NCBI RefSeq assembly: GCF_000499845.2
Contig: NC_023755.2
Coordinates: 34,705,253 to 34,769,252 of the forward strand
Source of the DNA: Phaseolus vulgaris
Taxonomy: Eukaryota; Streptophyta; Magnoliopsida; Fabales; Fabaceae
Length of the DNA stretch: 64,000 nucleotides
Direction: 5' to 3'
This document shows, one piece after another, positions 51,566 to 62,497 of the stretch. Numbering within the stretch: the first letter of the stretch is position 1; each line of letters begins with the position of its first letter. Both the position numbers and the translations under genes were made by a program. The notes beneath the pieces are model-generated. The model was not told the origin of the DNA, searched no databases, and worked only from the letters and a program-made list of their open reading frames with translations.

Positions 51566-52162
51566 TTATGCACCGTGCGTGCCTCTCCGACCAATGGAAC
51601 CCTCACCTTTAGTCTTGCATACTCAAGCACCTCTTGTTCTAACGTTGCAATCTCAACTTCTACCAAAGACCCTACCAGAGTAGCTACTTGTTCGAAACAT
51701 TGTTTGTTCCAAAACTTTAGAGGTATTCGTCTACATCTGACACAAACATGCTTGTCCTCCACTGCAAATTTGTCATCCCAGGGCACTACTGGTTCAAAAG
51801 CATATGCGTACCATTCCTTATTCTCTTCTAAAGATTTCAGAAACACCCATTCCGAATCTCCAGACAGTAACACAAAGTTCCCTCTAGATGCCCCACTATG
51901 ATAAACTTAAAACCTTTCATTATGAAACTCTCCTTCACGACCTGTACCATCTCCACCTCCACCACTCTTCCTATGAAGCACTTTCTTAGCCATTTTACGT
52001 TTTCCTCCTTAGCCCTAATATGAACCCACCTTTGTTCCTTTACCCCTTGTACCCTTCTTTCATTCTCCTTCACCACCACCTGAGCGTTCGTTTGGTGTTG
52101 GTCCTTCTGCCTCCATTCCTTCTGTTGTTGCCTCGTTCTACTAGTTCCATTCCATTCCTTTC
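51566..52162 (-). pseudogene. LINE ORF1, distal part (DUF4283-like domain), separated from its start by a Sirevirus
   Basis: Reads on the - strand from the insertion site: basic linker, VKWLRKCFIGRVVEVEMVQV, then after a one-base frameshift near 51885 LLSGDSEWVFLKSLEENKEW, VVPWDDKFAVEDKHVCVRCR, KFWNKQCFEQVATLVGSLVE and ARLKVRVPLVGEA. This is the DUF4283-type region of plant L1 ORF1 proteins, which bind nucleic acid. Its reading frame continues directly from the fragment at 62234-62497 when the 10-kb element and one target duplication are ignored. It ends at the LTR fragment at 51565. Confidence 0.8.
52158..52162. repeat. Target-site duplication, left copy (ctttc)
   Basis: ctttc directly precedes the 5' LTR and is repeated at 62234-62238 after the 3' LTR. 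Five bases is the usual copia duplication length. Confidence 0.9.
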
Positions 52163-53765
52163 TGTTGAAGATGGTTGTTGCCCCTTCAAGACATGTGTTT
52201 GATGAAGACTTTTATGTACCATTCGTGTATATTTCCTTTTGCTTTAAGAATGTCTTAGGTAGAGTTTAGAGGTTGTTTAAGAGTGGGCTTTTTGCTGAGT
52301 AACTCACCTCCTAACCACTGGCCATGTGATAAGAACAAGCATAAGGTTTCTTAAATCGTTTTTCACATGTTTTACAAAAAACACGTTTACCGCATAAAAA
52401 TAAATATGTTCTTTTCTAAATAAACAGATTCATTTTTAAACTAATGCCTTGGCTAAGTCTTGTGAAAATTAGATTTTGTGCATCAAGTATTTTGACTAAG
52501 TCCTCTACCTTTCAAAACGACTGAGTTTTAAATAGTTAAGCTTTTTCTGTTTTCGTTTTGAAAAATAAATCTGTTTATCTGTAAATGAATAGATTCTTTT
52601 TTGTCTCTGGTGGCAAGTTTACCTCAAACGGTTTTCAGTTTTGTCCCTGCACCAGAATGGCTGACTAAGTCTCCTCACATAACAAATTCTCTAACTGCTT
52701 TTTGAAAATAAATCTGTTCATTTTATTTTCAATATGTTCATTTTATAACAGCTTTAACTGTTTTTCAAAAATCTGTTATAAGTTGGTTTTTTATAAAATG
52801 AAACTTGTTTCTGAGTTTAAAAATCGATCATAAATTTGTAAAAACAAGTTTTGCATCAGAGATTTGAGGATTTACAAGGAATTAGCATCTGTTCTTAGAA
52901 GATTTCGAAAATCACAAAGTGCTTGTTCTTGTTTGGTTCCAAAAGCTTGGTGAGAGGTGCTGCTACTATTCTAGCAATCTGTTCTACTGGTTTAAGGCAG
53001 ATTTCTGCATCCTCAATCAGGTGTAGTCGTTTCACATTTCTTTTCTTGTAAAAGTTTGGTTGTACACTTTTCTAGATAGGGTTTCTTGAAGAGTGTGTGT
53101 GCTGAAATAGGGTTTTTCAGCAAGTGTACCTAAGTTCTTGTAGGTTTCAAGAACAGTGGGATTTGTGTTTGTTTGAAGTGTGATTTAGTGAATTTCACCT
53201 TGGTTTAGGTGAAGACTGGATGTAGCTCAGTTGAGTGAACTAGTATAATTGCCTTGTGTTCATTCTCCCTTAATCTCTGCACTTAAATTTCTGCATATGT
53301 GTTAAACTGTTAAGAAATAAATTTGTTCAATAAATAATAAATCTGTTCTTTCTGGGCTCGGTTCATACTGTTCTTAATTTCTGGAAAAACTGGTTGATTC
53401 TGAAAAGAACATCTATAATATGTTAAAAGCCACTGGAACAGGTTGATTGTAATAGGTTTCTCAATTAAGTGTCAAGCTATCAATTGAATCTTAATCACTT
53501 GCTTAAAATTGAAGCTTGTTGTTTTGTGATTCACTGTTTTCTTCCTAATATCAGTGTGTGTGAACTCCAAATTAATCTGCATAATCTTGTGATTAACTTA
53601 ACTGTATAAACGTTTTTCAAACACAAACAGTGCCAAAATAAATTTGTTCCATTTCAAATAAATCAATTTTTTTTTTGTACACTGTGATAAATACTGATTC
53701 TGCGAGAAAGTTTTAAAAGATCAATTCACCCCCCCTCTTGAACTTTCGCACTATTAAACCCAACA
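52163..53765 (+). repeat. 5' LTR of the Sirevirus
   Basis: TGTTGAAGATGG...AAACCCAACA. It contains at least six copies of an AAATAAATCTGTT-like motif and its variants (near 52409, 52563, 52706, 53316, 53333 and 53637). Confidence 0.95.
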
Positions 53766-53767
53766 AT

Positions 53768-53780
53768 TGGTATCAAGAGC
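53768..53780 (+). other. Primer-binding site
   Basis: TGGTATCAAGAGC two bases after the 5' LTR; complementary to the 3' end of initiator methionine tRNA with one extra base, as in many copia elements. Confidence 0.85.
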
Positions 53781-53815
53781 TAGGACTTGTATTTTAATCA
53801 AGTTTGTTTGCAATA

Positions 53816-55481
53816 ATGTCTAAGTTTAAAGTGTTTTTTTGCTGAGGGATCTGCTGTTAATAGACCACCTATGTTCAATGGAATGAATTATGTTTTTTGG
53901 AAAATTAGAATGCGAATTTTCATGGAATCTATTGATGCATTAATTTGGGAAGTTGTGGTCCATGGACCCTATGTGCCAATGCAGGTTGTCAAGGATGAAG
54001 AAGTGGTAAAGCCAAGATCTGAATGGAATGAGACCGAAAGGAGGAAGGCTCAACATGATCTTGTGGCCAAGAACATCATAACCTCTGCATTAACAATGGA
54101 TGAGTTCTTCAGGATATCCCAATGTAAGTCAGCTAAGGACATGTGGGAAGTCTTAGAAGTCACTCATGAGGGTACTGAAGATGTGAAGAGGTCAAGAAAA
54201 CATTCTCTCATCCAAGAATATGAATTGTTTAAAATTCAACCCGAGGAGAGCATTGTTGATGTGCAGAAAAGGTTCACTCATATTGTGAATCACCTTACTG
54301 GCTTGGGAAAAGAATTTGACAGAGAGGAACTCAACATAAAGATATTGAAGCGCCTCGACAGAAGTTGGCAACCAAAGGTGACTGCCATATCAGAAAGTCG
54401 TGATCTGTCAAAGCAGGGAACTGCTGCACTCTTTGGAAAGCTAATGGAGCATGGGTTAGAGCTCAAAAGACTCAAAGAGCAGGAAACAACAGAGAGAAAA
54501 CCCAAAGGTCTTGCACTGAAAGCAACTGAACAGAATGAGATCAAGGAGGAAAAAGAAGATGCTGAAGATGATGAAACAATCAGTCTTCTTACAAAAAGAT
54601 TCAGCAAATTCCTGAAGAAGAAAAGCAGAGATAGGAATCAACAGAAAAGAAGGTATCCTAAACCTAATGATTCAAATTCCTCTAACTATACTTGCTTTGG
54701 CCATGGCAAAACAGGGCACATCAAAACGGATTGTCCAAACAATCAATCAAAGGATAAATCTACCAGCAAGAGAGTTGAAAGGAGCAAGGGAAGAAGAGCT
54801 TACATCTCATGGGAGGAAAATGAAGTATCTTCAACCAGCAGCTCTTCAACTGAGAATGAGGAAAACAATTTGTGCTTCATGATGAAGGATGAGGAGTCAA
54901 TCTCTGATTTAGTAAGTGATTTTTCTGTGGATTCAGATAACTATGATCAATTGCTTGTTGCTTTCAAGGAAACACATGATGAAGCAAATAGGCTAGCTGT
55001 AATATGCAATAAGCTGCAAAAGGTAAATAATGTGCTTGCACCTAAAGTAAAAACACTTTAGGAAGAATTGTATAAGGCCAAAACAGATTTGGTAAGCCTT
55101 GAACTAACATGCTTGCATGCCTCTATTAAAACCTGTGAAAACTGCAAAAAATTGGAAAAACAAGTGGAGTATTTGTTAAAAACCCTTTCCAATTTCACCA
55201 AGGGAAGAGAGAACCTTGAGTCTCTTCTTGGCTCACAGAATGTTGTTTTCAATAAAAATGGACTTGGTTATACCCCTGGAAATGTAACCAATGTCAAAAA
55301 GCTTTCAAGTTTTTTTGTTCCAGCAAAATCAGGTTTTTCAACTTTTAACAATGGCAAAAAGGCATCTCATGTAACCTGTTTTTACTGCATGAAATCTGGT
55401 CATATCTCTAGGTCTTGCATTGCTAGAAAGAATCTTGTTCCTAAGAATTTAGCAAAATGGCTACCAAAGAGAAGGTTTTAA
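53816..55481 (+). pseudogene. Sirevirus gag
   Basis: The natural start is probably ATG at 53816. A seven-T run at 53834-53840 throws it out of frame at once; the long frame continues from 53871 (MFNGMNYVFWKIRMRIFMES). The UBN2-type capsid region spans roughly 54040-54400 (RKHSLIQEYELFKIQPEESI). A first zinc knuckle reads CFGHGKTGHIKTDC, with His where the second Cys is expected. A TAG at 55059-55061 interrupts it, followed in the same frame by a coiled segment (CENCKKLEKQVEYLLKTLSN) and a second, intact knuckle CFYCMKSGHISRSC. Two knuckles, the second just before protease, fit Sirevirus gag. The product would be a nucleocapsid precursor. Confidence 0.85.
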
Positions 55482-55503
55482 TCTGTGTTGGACCCTATAC
55501 TAA

Positions 55504-58500
55504 AAAGGGTACCATTTGTATCATTTTTATTCTGTTTTGCAGATTGCCAACAAGAAAAATCAGTGGTACTTGGACAGTGGCTGTTCCAAGCATATGACTG
55601 GAGATCTTACAAAATTCACTAGCTTGAAGCTCAAAGCAGAAGGACATGTAACCTATGGTGATAATAACCGAGGAAGAATTTTGGGCAGAGGCACTGTTGG
55701 AACAAGGAACTCAACCACTATTGAGAATGTGCTTTATGTAGAAGGACTCAAGCATAGCCTTCTCAACATAAGTCAGCTTTGTGACAAAGGATACAAGGTG
55801 AATTTTAAGTCAAATGGCTGCACAATCTCAAGTGATTCATCTGGTAAGGTACTGTTTACTGGTAAGAGAGTGAATAACATATATCTTTTGAATATCATGG
55901 AAACTAACTCTTCAAATGAGTGTTTGCTGTCTAGAAGTGACGAGTCTTGGCTGTGGCACAGAAGGTTAGCTCACATACACACTAATCACTTAAATAAATT
56001 GACATCTAAAGATTTATTTTCTGGTTTACCTAACATTAAATTTCAGGATAACAGGCTCTGTGATGCTTGTGTGAAAGGTAAACAAATCAGATCTTCTTTC
56101 AATTTAAAAGATATTGTCTCTACAAAAAAAGCCTTTGGATGTACTGCATATGGACATATTTGGACCATCTAGAGTTGCTAACTTGGCTGGAAATTTGTAT
56201 GCTTTAGTTGTTGTGGATGATTACTCTAGATTTACATGGACTTTATTTCTTGCACATAAACATGATGCTTACATTGCTTTTAAGAAATTAGCAAAGATTC
56301 TGCAAAATGAAAATGGTTGCTACATAAAATCAATTCGAAGTGATCATGGGGGAGAGTTTCAGAATGCTAGATTTGAGAGGTTCTGTGAGAAGCATGGGAT
56401 ATCACACACCTTTTCAACCCCTAGGACACCCCAACAAAATGGTGTAGTTGAAAGGAAAAACAGATCATTAGAGGAACTAGCTAGAACTATGTTAAATGAA
56501 TCTAAGCTTCCTAAGTATTTTTGGGTTGATGCAGTCTATACTGCAGCTTATGTGTTAAATAGAACCTTAATAAGACCTATTCTTAAGAAAACCCCATATG
56601 AATTGTATAAGGGCAGAAAACCTAGTGTGAGCCACCTTAGAGTTTTTGGGTGTAAATGCCTTTGTATTGAATAATGGCAAAGAAAATCTTGGTAAGTTTG
56701 ATGCTAAATCTGATGAAGGTGTGCACATTGGTTATGCTTTGAATGGTCATGCATATAGAGTCTTCAATAAAAGGTTGCTCATAGTAGAAGAATCAATGCA
56801 TGTTGTATTTGATGAAACTGATCATAGCATATCTAAAATTGCTGCTGATGACCTTGACAGTAATGAATTTAAATCTGTTTTAAATCAAAATGAATCGATT
56901 CATTTTGATACTGCTGATACACATGCTATGCAAGAATCTACTGTGCCTGCAGGTTTGCCCAAAGAGTGGAAAACTCCTAGAGACCTAACCCTTGATAATG
57001 TTATTGGGAACATTGAGAAAGGAGTATCAACTAGGAAATCCTTGAACAACTTCTGTGAAGCAATGACCTTTGTATCTCAAGTGGAACCCAAGAATCTGAA
57101 TGAAGCTCTCAAGGACAGCAACTAGATTTTAGCCATGCAAGAGGAACTGAATCAATTTGCTCTTAGTGAGGTCTGGACTCTTGTTCCTAGAATACCTAAG
57201 ATGAATATAATTGGGACAAAATGGGTATTCAGAAACAAAATGGATGAGCACGGGTGATTACCAGAAATAAGGCTAGGCTAGTAGCTAAAGGGTACAATCA
57301 AGAAGAAGGGATAGACTATGATGAGACCTATGCACCAGTGGCTCGGTTAGAAGTTGTTAGATTGTTGCTTGCCTTCTCCTGCATCAAAGGGTTCAAGCTA
57401 TTTCAAATGGATGTGAAGAGTGCCTTCTTGAATGGTTATATAAATGAAGAGGTATTTGTTTCACAACCACCAGGTTTTGAAGACCATCAGCATCCAGAAT
57501 ACGTGTTCAAACTCAAAAAGGCTCTCTATGGGCTCAAGCAAGCTCCTAGGCAATGGTATGAAAGGCTAAGTGATTTCCTCACCTCACAAGGTTATGACAG
57601 AGGCACATCAGATAAGACTTTGTTCATCAAGAAGAAAGGGGATGACACAATTCTAGTACAAGTATATGTGGATGACATCATTTTTGGATCAAACAATGGA
57701 GAATTGTGTGAAGCTTTCGTAAAAGTCATGAAGAGTGAGTTTGAAATGTCAATGATGGGTGAGTTGAACTATTTTCTTGGCTTGCAGGTCAAACAACTCA
57801 AGGATGGCATTTTCTTAAGTCAAGCTAAGTATTGCAAGGATCTGCTGAAGAAATTTGAAATGGACAAGTGTAAACCAATCAGCACACCCTTCTCAACAAG
57901 CTGTCACTTGGATCATGATGAAGCTGGAATTGCTGTTGATGAAACTAAATACAAAGGACTCATAGGATCACTACTGTATCTCACTGCCAGTAGGCCTGAC
58001 ATAATGTTTGCAGTGTGCATGTGTGCTCGGTTTCAATTTGCTCCTAAAGAATCACACTACAATGCTGCCAAAAGGATTTTGAAGTATTTGCAAGGAACTA
58101 AAGAAGTTGGCTTGTGGTATCCAGGTAACATCTCATTAAGCTTAACTGGATATTCTGATTCAGATTTTGCAGGTTGCAAAATTGATAGGAAGAGCACCAG
58201 TGGAACCTGCCACTTGCTTGGATCAAGCTTGATGTCATGGCAATGCAAAAAGCAGGCTTGTGTAGCTCTCTCCATGGCTGAAGCAGAATACATTGCAGCA
58301 GGGAGTTGTTGTGCTCAACCCATATGGTTAAGACAACAATTAAATGATTTTGGTATCTTACTTAACCATATACCTCTGCTGTGTGATAATACAAGTGCAA
58401 TCAACTTAACCAAAAATTCTGTCATGCATTCAAGAACCAAACACATAGAAATTAGACTTCACTTTCTAAAGGAACATATATCTAATGGAACATGTGAGAT

Positions 58501-58615
58501 TAAATTCATTGGTACAGATTTACAACTTGCTGATTTGTTCACTAAACCTTTGGCTAAAGATAGGTTTAATTTTCTGCTTAATGAATTGGGTATTATAAAT
58601 GTCAATTGTGCCTAG
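55504..58615 (+). pseudogene. Sirevirus pol (protease, integrase, RT, RNase H)
   Basis: Domains in order: protease WYLDSGCSKHM; integrase zinc region WLWHRRLAHIHTNHLN...CDACVKGKQ; integrase core LHMDIFGPSR, IRSDHGGEFQN, TPQQNGVVERKNRSLEE (D, D, E); RT YAPVARLEVVRLLLAF, FQMDVKSAFLNG, YGLKQAPRQWYE, VYVDDIIFGS with the YVDD active site; RNase H GYSDSDFAG, STSGTCHLL, EAEYIAAG, CDNTSAINL, HIEIRLHF. Lesions: a frame change at the gag/pro boundary, single-base frameshifts near 56125 (A-run), 56660 and 57255, and a TAG at 57123-57125 where a Trp codon is usual. From 57254 to 58615 RT and RNase H are fully open (453 codons). It cannot make a full polyprotein as it stands. Confidence 0.88.
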
Positions 58616-59023
58616 CAGTGAAAAATTAAATCTGTTTATTCGTAATTGAATGCGTTTATTTTCTGTACTGATATACATTGATGACTAGGAAAGAGAAATT
58701 TTGAACTTTGACTGCTTGACTGACATAGTGGGCATTAACCTCTGTACCTTTGACGGTTTTGGTCATGGTTATGTAACCGATTTGATGGTTTGGGTGCTCA
58801 ATAAAGGTATGAATTGTGTGCATCATGGCCCTAAATATTTGCTGCATATTTTCAAAGATTCTCTGCACAAATTAATAGCATAAAATCTTCATGCATATCC
58901 ACTCATAACTGCCATATCAACCTATTCATTTCTATATAAATCTGTGTGAAAATCTGCTACCCACATTGGCTATCCACTTTCCGTTCTCACCATTTGAAAC
59001 CAAGAGAAAATTCTGGTTCAACC
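58616..59023 (+). other. Spacer between pol and the extra ORF
   Basis: About 400 bases with no supported frame. It repeats the LTR-like motif AAATCTGTTTATT near 58627 and TATATAAATCTGTG near 58935; a subgenomic or spliced leader for the next ORF cannot be told from sequence alone. Confidence 0.5.
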
Positions 59024-60319
59024 ATGGCTTCTTCTTTAAGACAGAAACAGAAAAATAAGGGCAAGCAAAGCATCTTTCAAGGTGTGCTAGAAGGTTGGTT
59101 CGTTGGAAACGAAGAAGCAATCAATGCCTACATCCACGAGACAAGCAGAAAGCAGATTAATATACCCAAGGTGCTGGATTTCAACTGGCTGAAATCAGAA
59201 AAATTGGCAGAAACAAGGGCTGTGTTGAAGCACCAGAAACTGAAAAAGCTGCTGGAATTAACGGGTAATGTATATCCTGATTTGGTTAAGGTGTTTTACA
59301 CTAACCTAACATTGGATGGAAAGAACATTGTCTCTTATGTGAAAGGGATCAAAATGAAGATCACAAGTGATGTTTGGAATTCTATGGCTGGAATCAAGTA
59401 TGCTGGACTGAAAGTGGGAAAAGGAAACACCAGTGGAATCCAAGAATTCAACAAGCTTCAATATTATAAAAGCTGTATGAGGAATCCTACAGAGAGCATA
59501 AGCAGGTTCCATGCAGGACATTTGAACCTGACGCCACGTCTTGTTGCCTACATTATAGCATGGCAACTCATCCCAAGAGGTACAAATCATGCTGTTTTAC
59601 ACGAAGAGGATTTAATCCTTCTATATTGCATCATGAACCAGATTAAGGTAAATTGGGTTTTCATTATCAATGAACACATGCTGAAATCCAAAAGGTTGGC
59701 TGATTATCGCTTTCCTTATGCTATACTTGTTTCAAAATTGATTGATTTCTTTGGTATTGATGCTTCAAATGAGAGAAACGAAACCATCAAAGTTATGAGT
59801 GGGATTGATAACTCAACTCTCACAAAAATGGGATTTCACAAAGTAGAGGACAATTGGGTGGTTCTCAAAGGCAAGAACCCTCAAGCAGAACATGGAGTCT
59901 CAAACCTCAACAATGAGGATGAGGATGAAGTTGTTCCCATGGAGGATGACACAGTTCAAGCTACAGAACGTCCGCGTTATATTATCCATCACTCCTATGG
60001 ACAGGAACAATCTGTTGAACATGCTGGAAATCAAAGGACAAGCTCTCCATCTGTAGAAATCAGAGGAGACTCACCTGCTCCTCAATCTGTGCATGATGAA
60101 GCTGCTGCAACCCATCAGAATGCCATTGTTGCTTATCACACTCCAGAATACCGAGGTGAACCATTATCAATGTTTGAAAGGCAAGTTCTGTATCACCTTG
60201 ATGTCATGACTGCAGAACAGAGGGCATACTTTGAGACTACTCAAGCAAGGTTTCAACACCTTGAAGATCAAATTGAAGGGGTTCAGGCACAACTTGCAGA
60301 GTTATACTACAAGGATTAG
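59024..60319 (+). CDS. Extra ORF of the Sirevirus (env-position, plant transposon protein type)
   Basis: 431 codons, uninterrupted, on the same strand as pol and just before the polypurine tracts, the place of the 'env-like' or additional ORF of Sireviruses. The ATG at 59024 has a good context (ACCATGG); the frame is open for 26 codons upstream, but that part is not protein-like. The N-terminus is basic (RQKQKNKGKQ). The middle (about 60-230) has YPDLVKVFYTNLTLDGKNIV and RLVAYIIAWQLIPRGTNHAV, resembling the plant-specific transposon-associated protein domain seen in legume proteins. An acidic, low-complexity segment (about 290-380) follows, and the end is a coiled coil (AEQRAYFETTQARFQHLEDQ). 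I see no signal peptide or convincing membrane span. Its role is unknown; it is the only long intact gene of the element besides RT/RNase H. Confidence 0.8.
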   Translation: MASSLRQKQKNKGKQSIFQGVLEGWFVGNEEAINAYIHETSRKQINIPKVLDFNWLKSEKLAETRAVLKHQKLKKLLELTGNVYPDLVKVFYTNLTLDGKNIVSYVKGIKMKITSDVWNSMAGIKYAGLKVGKGNTSGIQEFNKLQYYKSCMRNPTESISRFHAGHLNLTPRLVAYIIAWQLIPRGTNHAVLHEEDLILLYCIMNQIKVNWVFIINEHMLKSKRLADYRFPYAILVSKLIDFFGIDASNERNETIKVMSGIDNSTLTKMGFHKVEDNWVVLKGKNPQAEHGVSNLNNEDEDEVVPMEDDTVQATERPRYIIHHSYGQEQSVEHAGNQRTSSPSVEIRGDSPAPQSVHDEAAATHQNAIVAYHTPEYRGEPLSMFERQVLYHLDVMTAEQRAYFETTQARFQHLEDQIEGVQAQLAELYYKD

Positions 60320-60446
60320 AAGTATTTTCATGCTTTCTTTATCAGTTTTAAAATTCTGTAATGCTGAACAATTTGTCTTTATCTTTTGGACTATTATGGT
60401 TATGTTTCTGTTTTTTCCCTATGCTTACATGTTGTTTGATGAATCC

Positions 60447-60460
60447 AAAGGGGGAGAAAA
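60447..60460 (+). other. Distal polypurine tract
   Basis: AAAGGGGGAGAAAA about 170 bases upstream of the 3' LTR; the second of two such tracts, a feature reported for Sireviruses. Confidence 0.7.
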
Positions 60461-60620
60461 ATAGCTCACCATGCTAGGTGAAGCTAGCTGAAACAGGAAG
60501 TTCAATTCTGCACCTTAAAACCATTTCACATGTTATGCAATGTTCTGTTTTTCTGGTTTAGTATTTGATGCAGTACAGGTTCTTAAAGCAACAAAGCTAT
60601 GGGGATTTGTCTCCATCAAA

Positions 60621-60631
60621 CAGGGGGAGAT
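60621..60631 (+). other. Proximal polypurine tract
   Basis: CAGGGGGAGAT immediately before the 3' LTR start at 60632; expected priming site for plus-strand DNA synthesis. Confidence 0.85.
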
Positions 60632-62233
60632 TGTTGAAGATGGTTGCTGCCCCTTCAAGACATGTGTTTGATGAAGACTTTTATGTACCATTCGTGTATA
60701 TTTCCTTTTGCTTTAAGAATGTCTTAGGTAGAGTTTAGAGGTTGTTTAAGAGTGGGCTTTTTGCTGAGTAACTCACCTCCTAACCACTGGCCATGTGATA
60801 AGAACAAGCATAAGGTTTCTTAAATCGTTTTTCACATGTTTTACAAAAAACACGTTTACCGCATAAAAATAAATATGTTCTTTTCTAAATAAACAGATTC
60901 ATTTTTAAACTAATGCCTTGGCTAAGTCTTGTGAAAATTAGATTTTGTGCATCAAGTATTTTGACTAAGTCCTCTACCTTTCAAAACGACTGAGTTTTAA
61001 ATAGTTAAGCTTTTTCTGTTTTCGTTTTGAAAAATAAATCTGTTTATCTGTAAATGAATAGATTCTTTTTTGTCTCTGGTGGCAAGTTTACCTCAAACGG
61101 TTTTCAGTTTTGTCCCTGCACCAGAATGGCTGACTAAGTCTCCTCACATAACAAATTCTCTAACTGCTTTTTGAAAATAAATCTGTTCATTTTATTTTCA
61201 ATCTGTTCATTTTATAACAGCTTTAACTGTTTTTCAAAAATCTGTTATAAGTTGGTTTTCTATAAAATGAAACTTGTTTCTGAGTTTAAAAATCGATCAT
61301 AAATTTGTAAAAACAAGTTTTGCATCAGAGATTTGAGGATTTACAAGGAATTAGCATCTGTTCTTAGAAGATTTCGAAAATCACAAAGTGCTTGTTCTTG
61401 TTTGGTTCCAAAAGCTTGGTGAGAGGTGCTGCTACTATTCTAGCAATCTGTTCTACTGGTTTAAGGCAGATTTCTGCATCCTCAATCAAGTGTAGTCGTT
61501 TCACATTTCTTTTCTTGTAAAAGTTTGTTTGTACACTCTTCTTGATAGGGTTTCTTGAAGAGTGTGTGTGTGCTGAAATAGGGTTTTTCAGCAAGTGTAC
61601 CTAAGTTCTTGTAGGTTTCAAGAACAGTGGGATTTGTGTTTGTTTGAAGTGTGATTTAGTGAATTTCACCTTGGTTTAGGTGAAGACTGGATGTAGCTCA
61701 GTTGAGTGAACCAGTATAATTGCCTTGTGTTCATTCTCCCTTAATCTCTGCACTTAAATTTCTGCATATGTGTTAAACTGTCAAGAAATAAATTTGTTCA
61801 ATAAATAATAAATCTGTTCTTTCTGGGCTCGGTTCATACTGTTCTTAATTTCTGGAAAAACTGGTTGATTCTGAAAAGAACATCTATAATATGTTAAAAG
61901 CCACTGGAACAGGTTGATTGTAATAGGTTTCTCAATTAAGTGTCAAGCTATCAATTGAATCTTAATCACTTGCTTAAAATTGAAGCTTGTTGTTTTGTGA
62001 TTCACTGTTTTCTTCCTAATATCAGTGTGTGTGAACTCCAAATTAATCTGCATAATCTTGTGATTAACTTAACTGTATAAACGTTTTTCAAACACAAACA
62101 GTGCCAAAATAAATCTGTTCCATTTCAAATAAATCGATTTTTTTTGTACACTATGATAAATACTGATTCTGCGAGAAAGTTTTAAAAGATCAATTCACCC
62201 CCCTCTTGAACTTTGGCACTATTAAACCCAACA
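60632..62233 (+). repeat. 3' LTR of the Sirevirus
   Basis: TGTTGAAGATGG...AAACCCAACA, matching 52163-53765 with about 13 substitutions, a 2-bp GT indel near 61563 and two homopolymer indels. The target duplication ctttc follows. Confidence 0.95.
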
Positions 62234-62497
62234 CTTTCTTATCTCCTGAATTGTCCTATACTTAGGTTTATTAACCCTTAGCTTCCAAGTCCCAGTCCAA
62301 ATAAGGTTTGACCTTCTTTCTAACCCATCTGCATCAACCACCTCTTCAAATCTAACAAAACCAAATTTTTTCCTTTTTACATTTAGTCTACTAGAAATGA
62401 AGACATCTTTTACCCTCCCCCTTCTATGAAAAATCATCCACATATCCCTTTCATTATGATCTGCTGTAAAATTAGAGAAGAAGAAGCTAACCTCCAT
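62234..62497 (-). pseudogene. LINE ORF1, N-terminal part (RRM domain), split by the Sirevirus
   Basis: Reads on the - strand MEVSFFFSNFTADHNERDMW, IFHRRGRVKDVFISSRLNVK, KKFGFVRFEEVVDADGLERR and GTWKLRVNKPKY, an RNA-recognition motif (RNP2 FFFSNF, RNP1 KKFGFVRF) typical of the N-terminus of plant L1 ORF1 proteins. It is 88 codons up to the insertion site. The rest of the frame lies at 52162-51566. The ATG at 62497 is a plausible natural start. Confidence 0.85.

Larger units (their letters stand above)
52163..62233 (+). mobile_element. Complete-length Sirevirus (Ty1/copia) retrotransposon with an extra ORF
   Basis: A 10,071-bp element with 1603- and 1602-bp LTRs, perfect 5-bp target duplication, primer site, gag with two zinc-knuckle regions, pol in copia order (protease, integrase, RT, RNase H), a long extra ORF after pol and two AGGGGGAG polypurine tracts. 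The large size, long LTRs, extra 3' ORF and multiple polypurine tracts identify the Sirevirus/SIRE lineage. Comparing the LTRs by eye I count about 13 substitutions and 3 short indels, so insertion is recent on an evolutionary scale. Gag and pol are broken by a stop each and several single-base frameshifts, so this copy is not autonomous. Confidence 0.9.

Noticed and set aside
51575..51901. 108-codon + strand frame
   Set aside because: Antisense shadow of the LINE ORF1 DUF4283-like region on the - strand.
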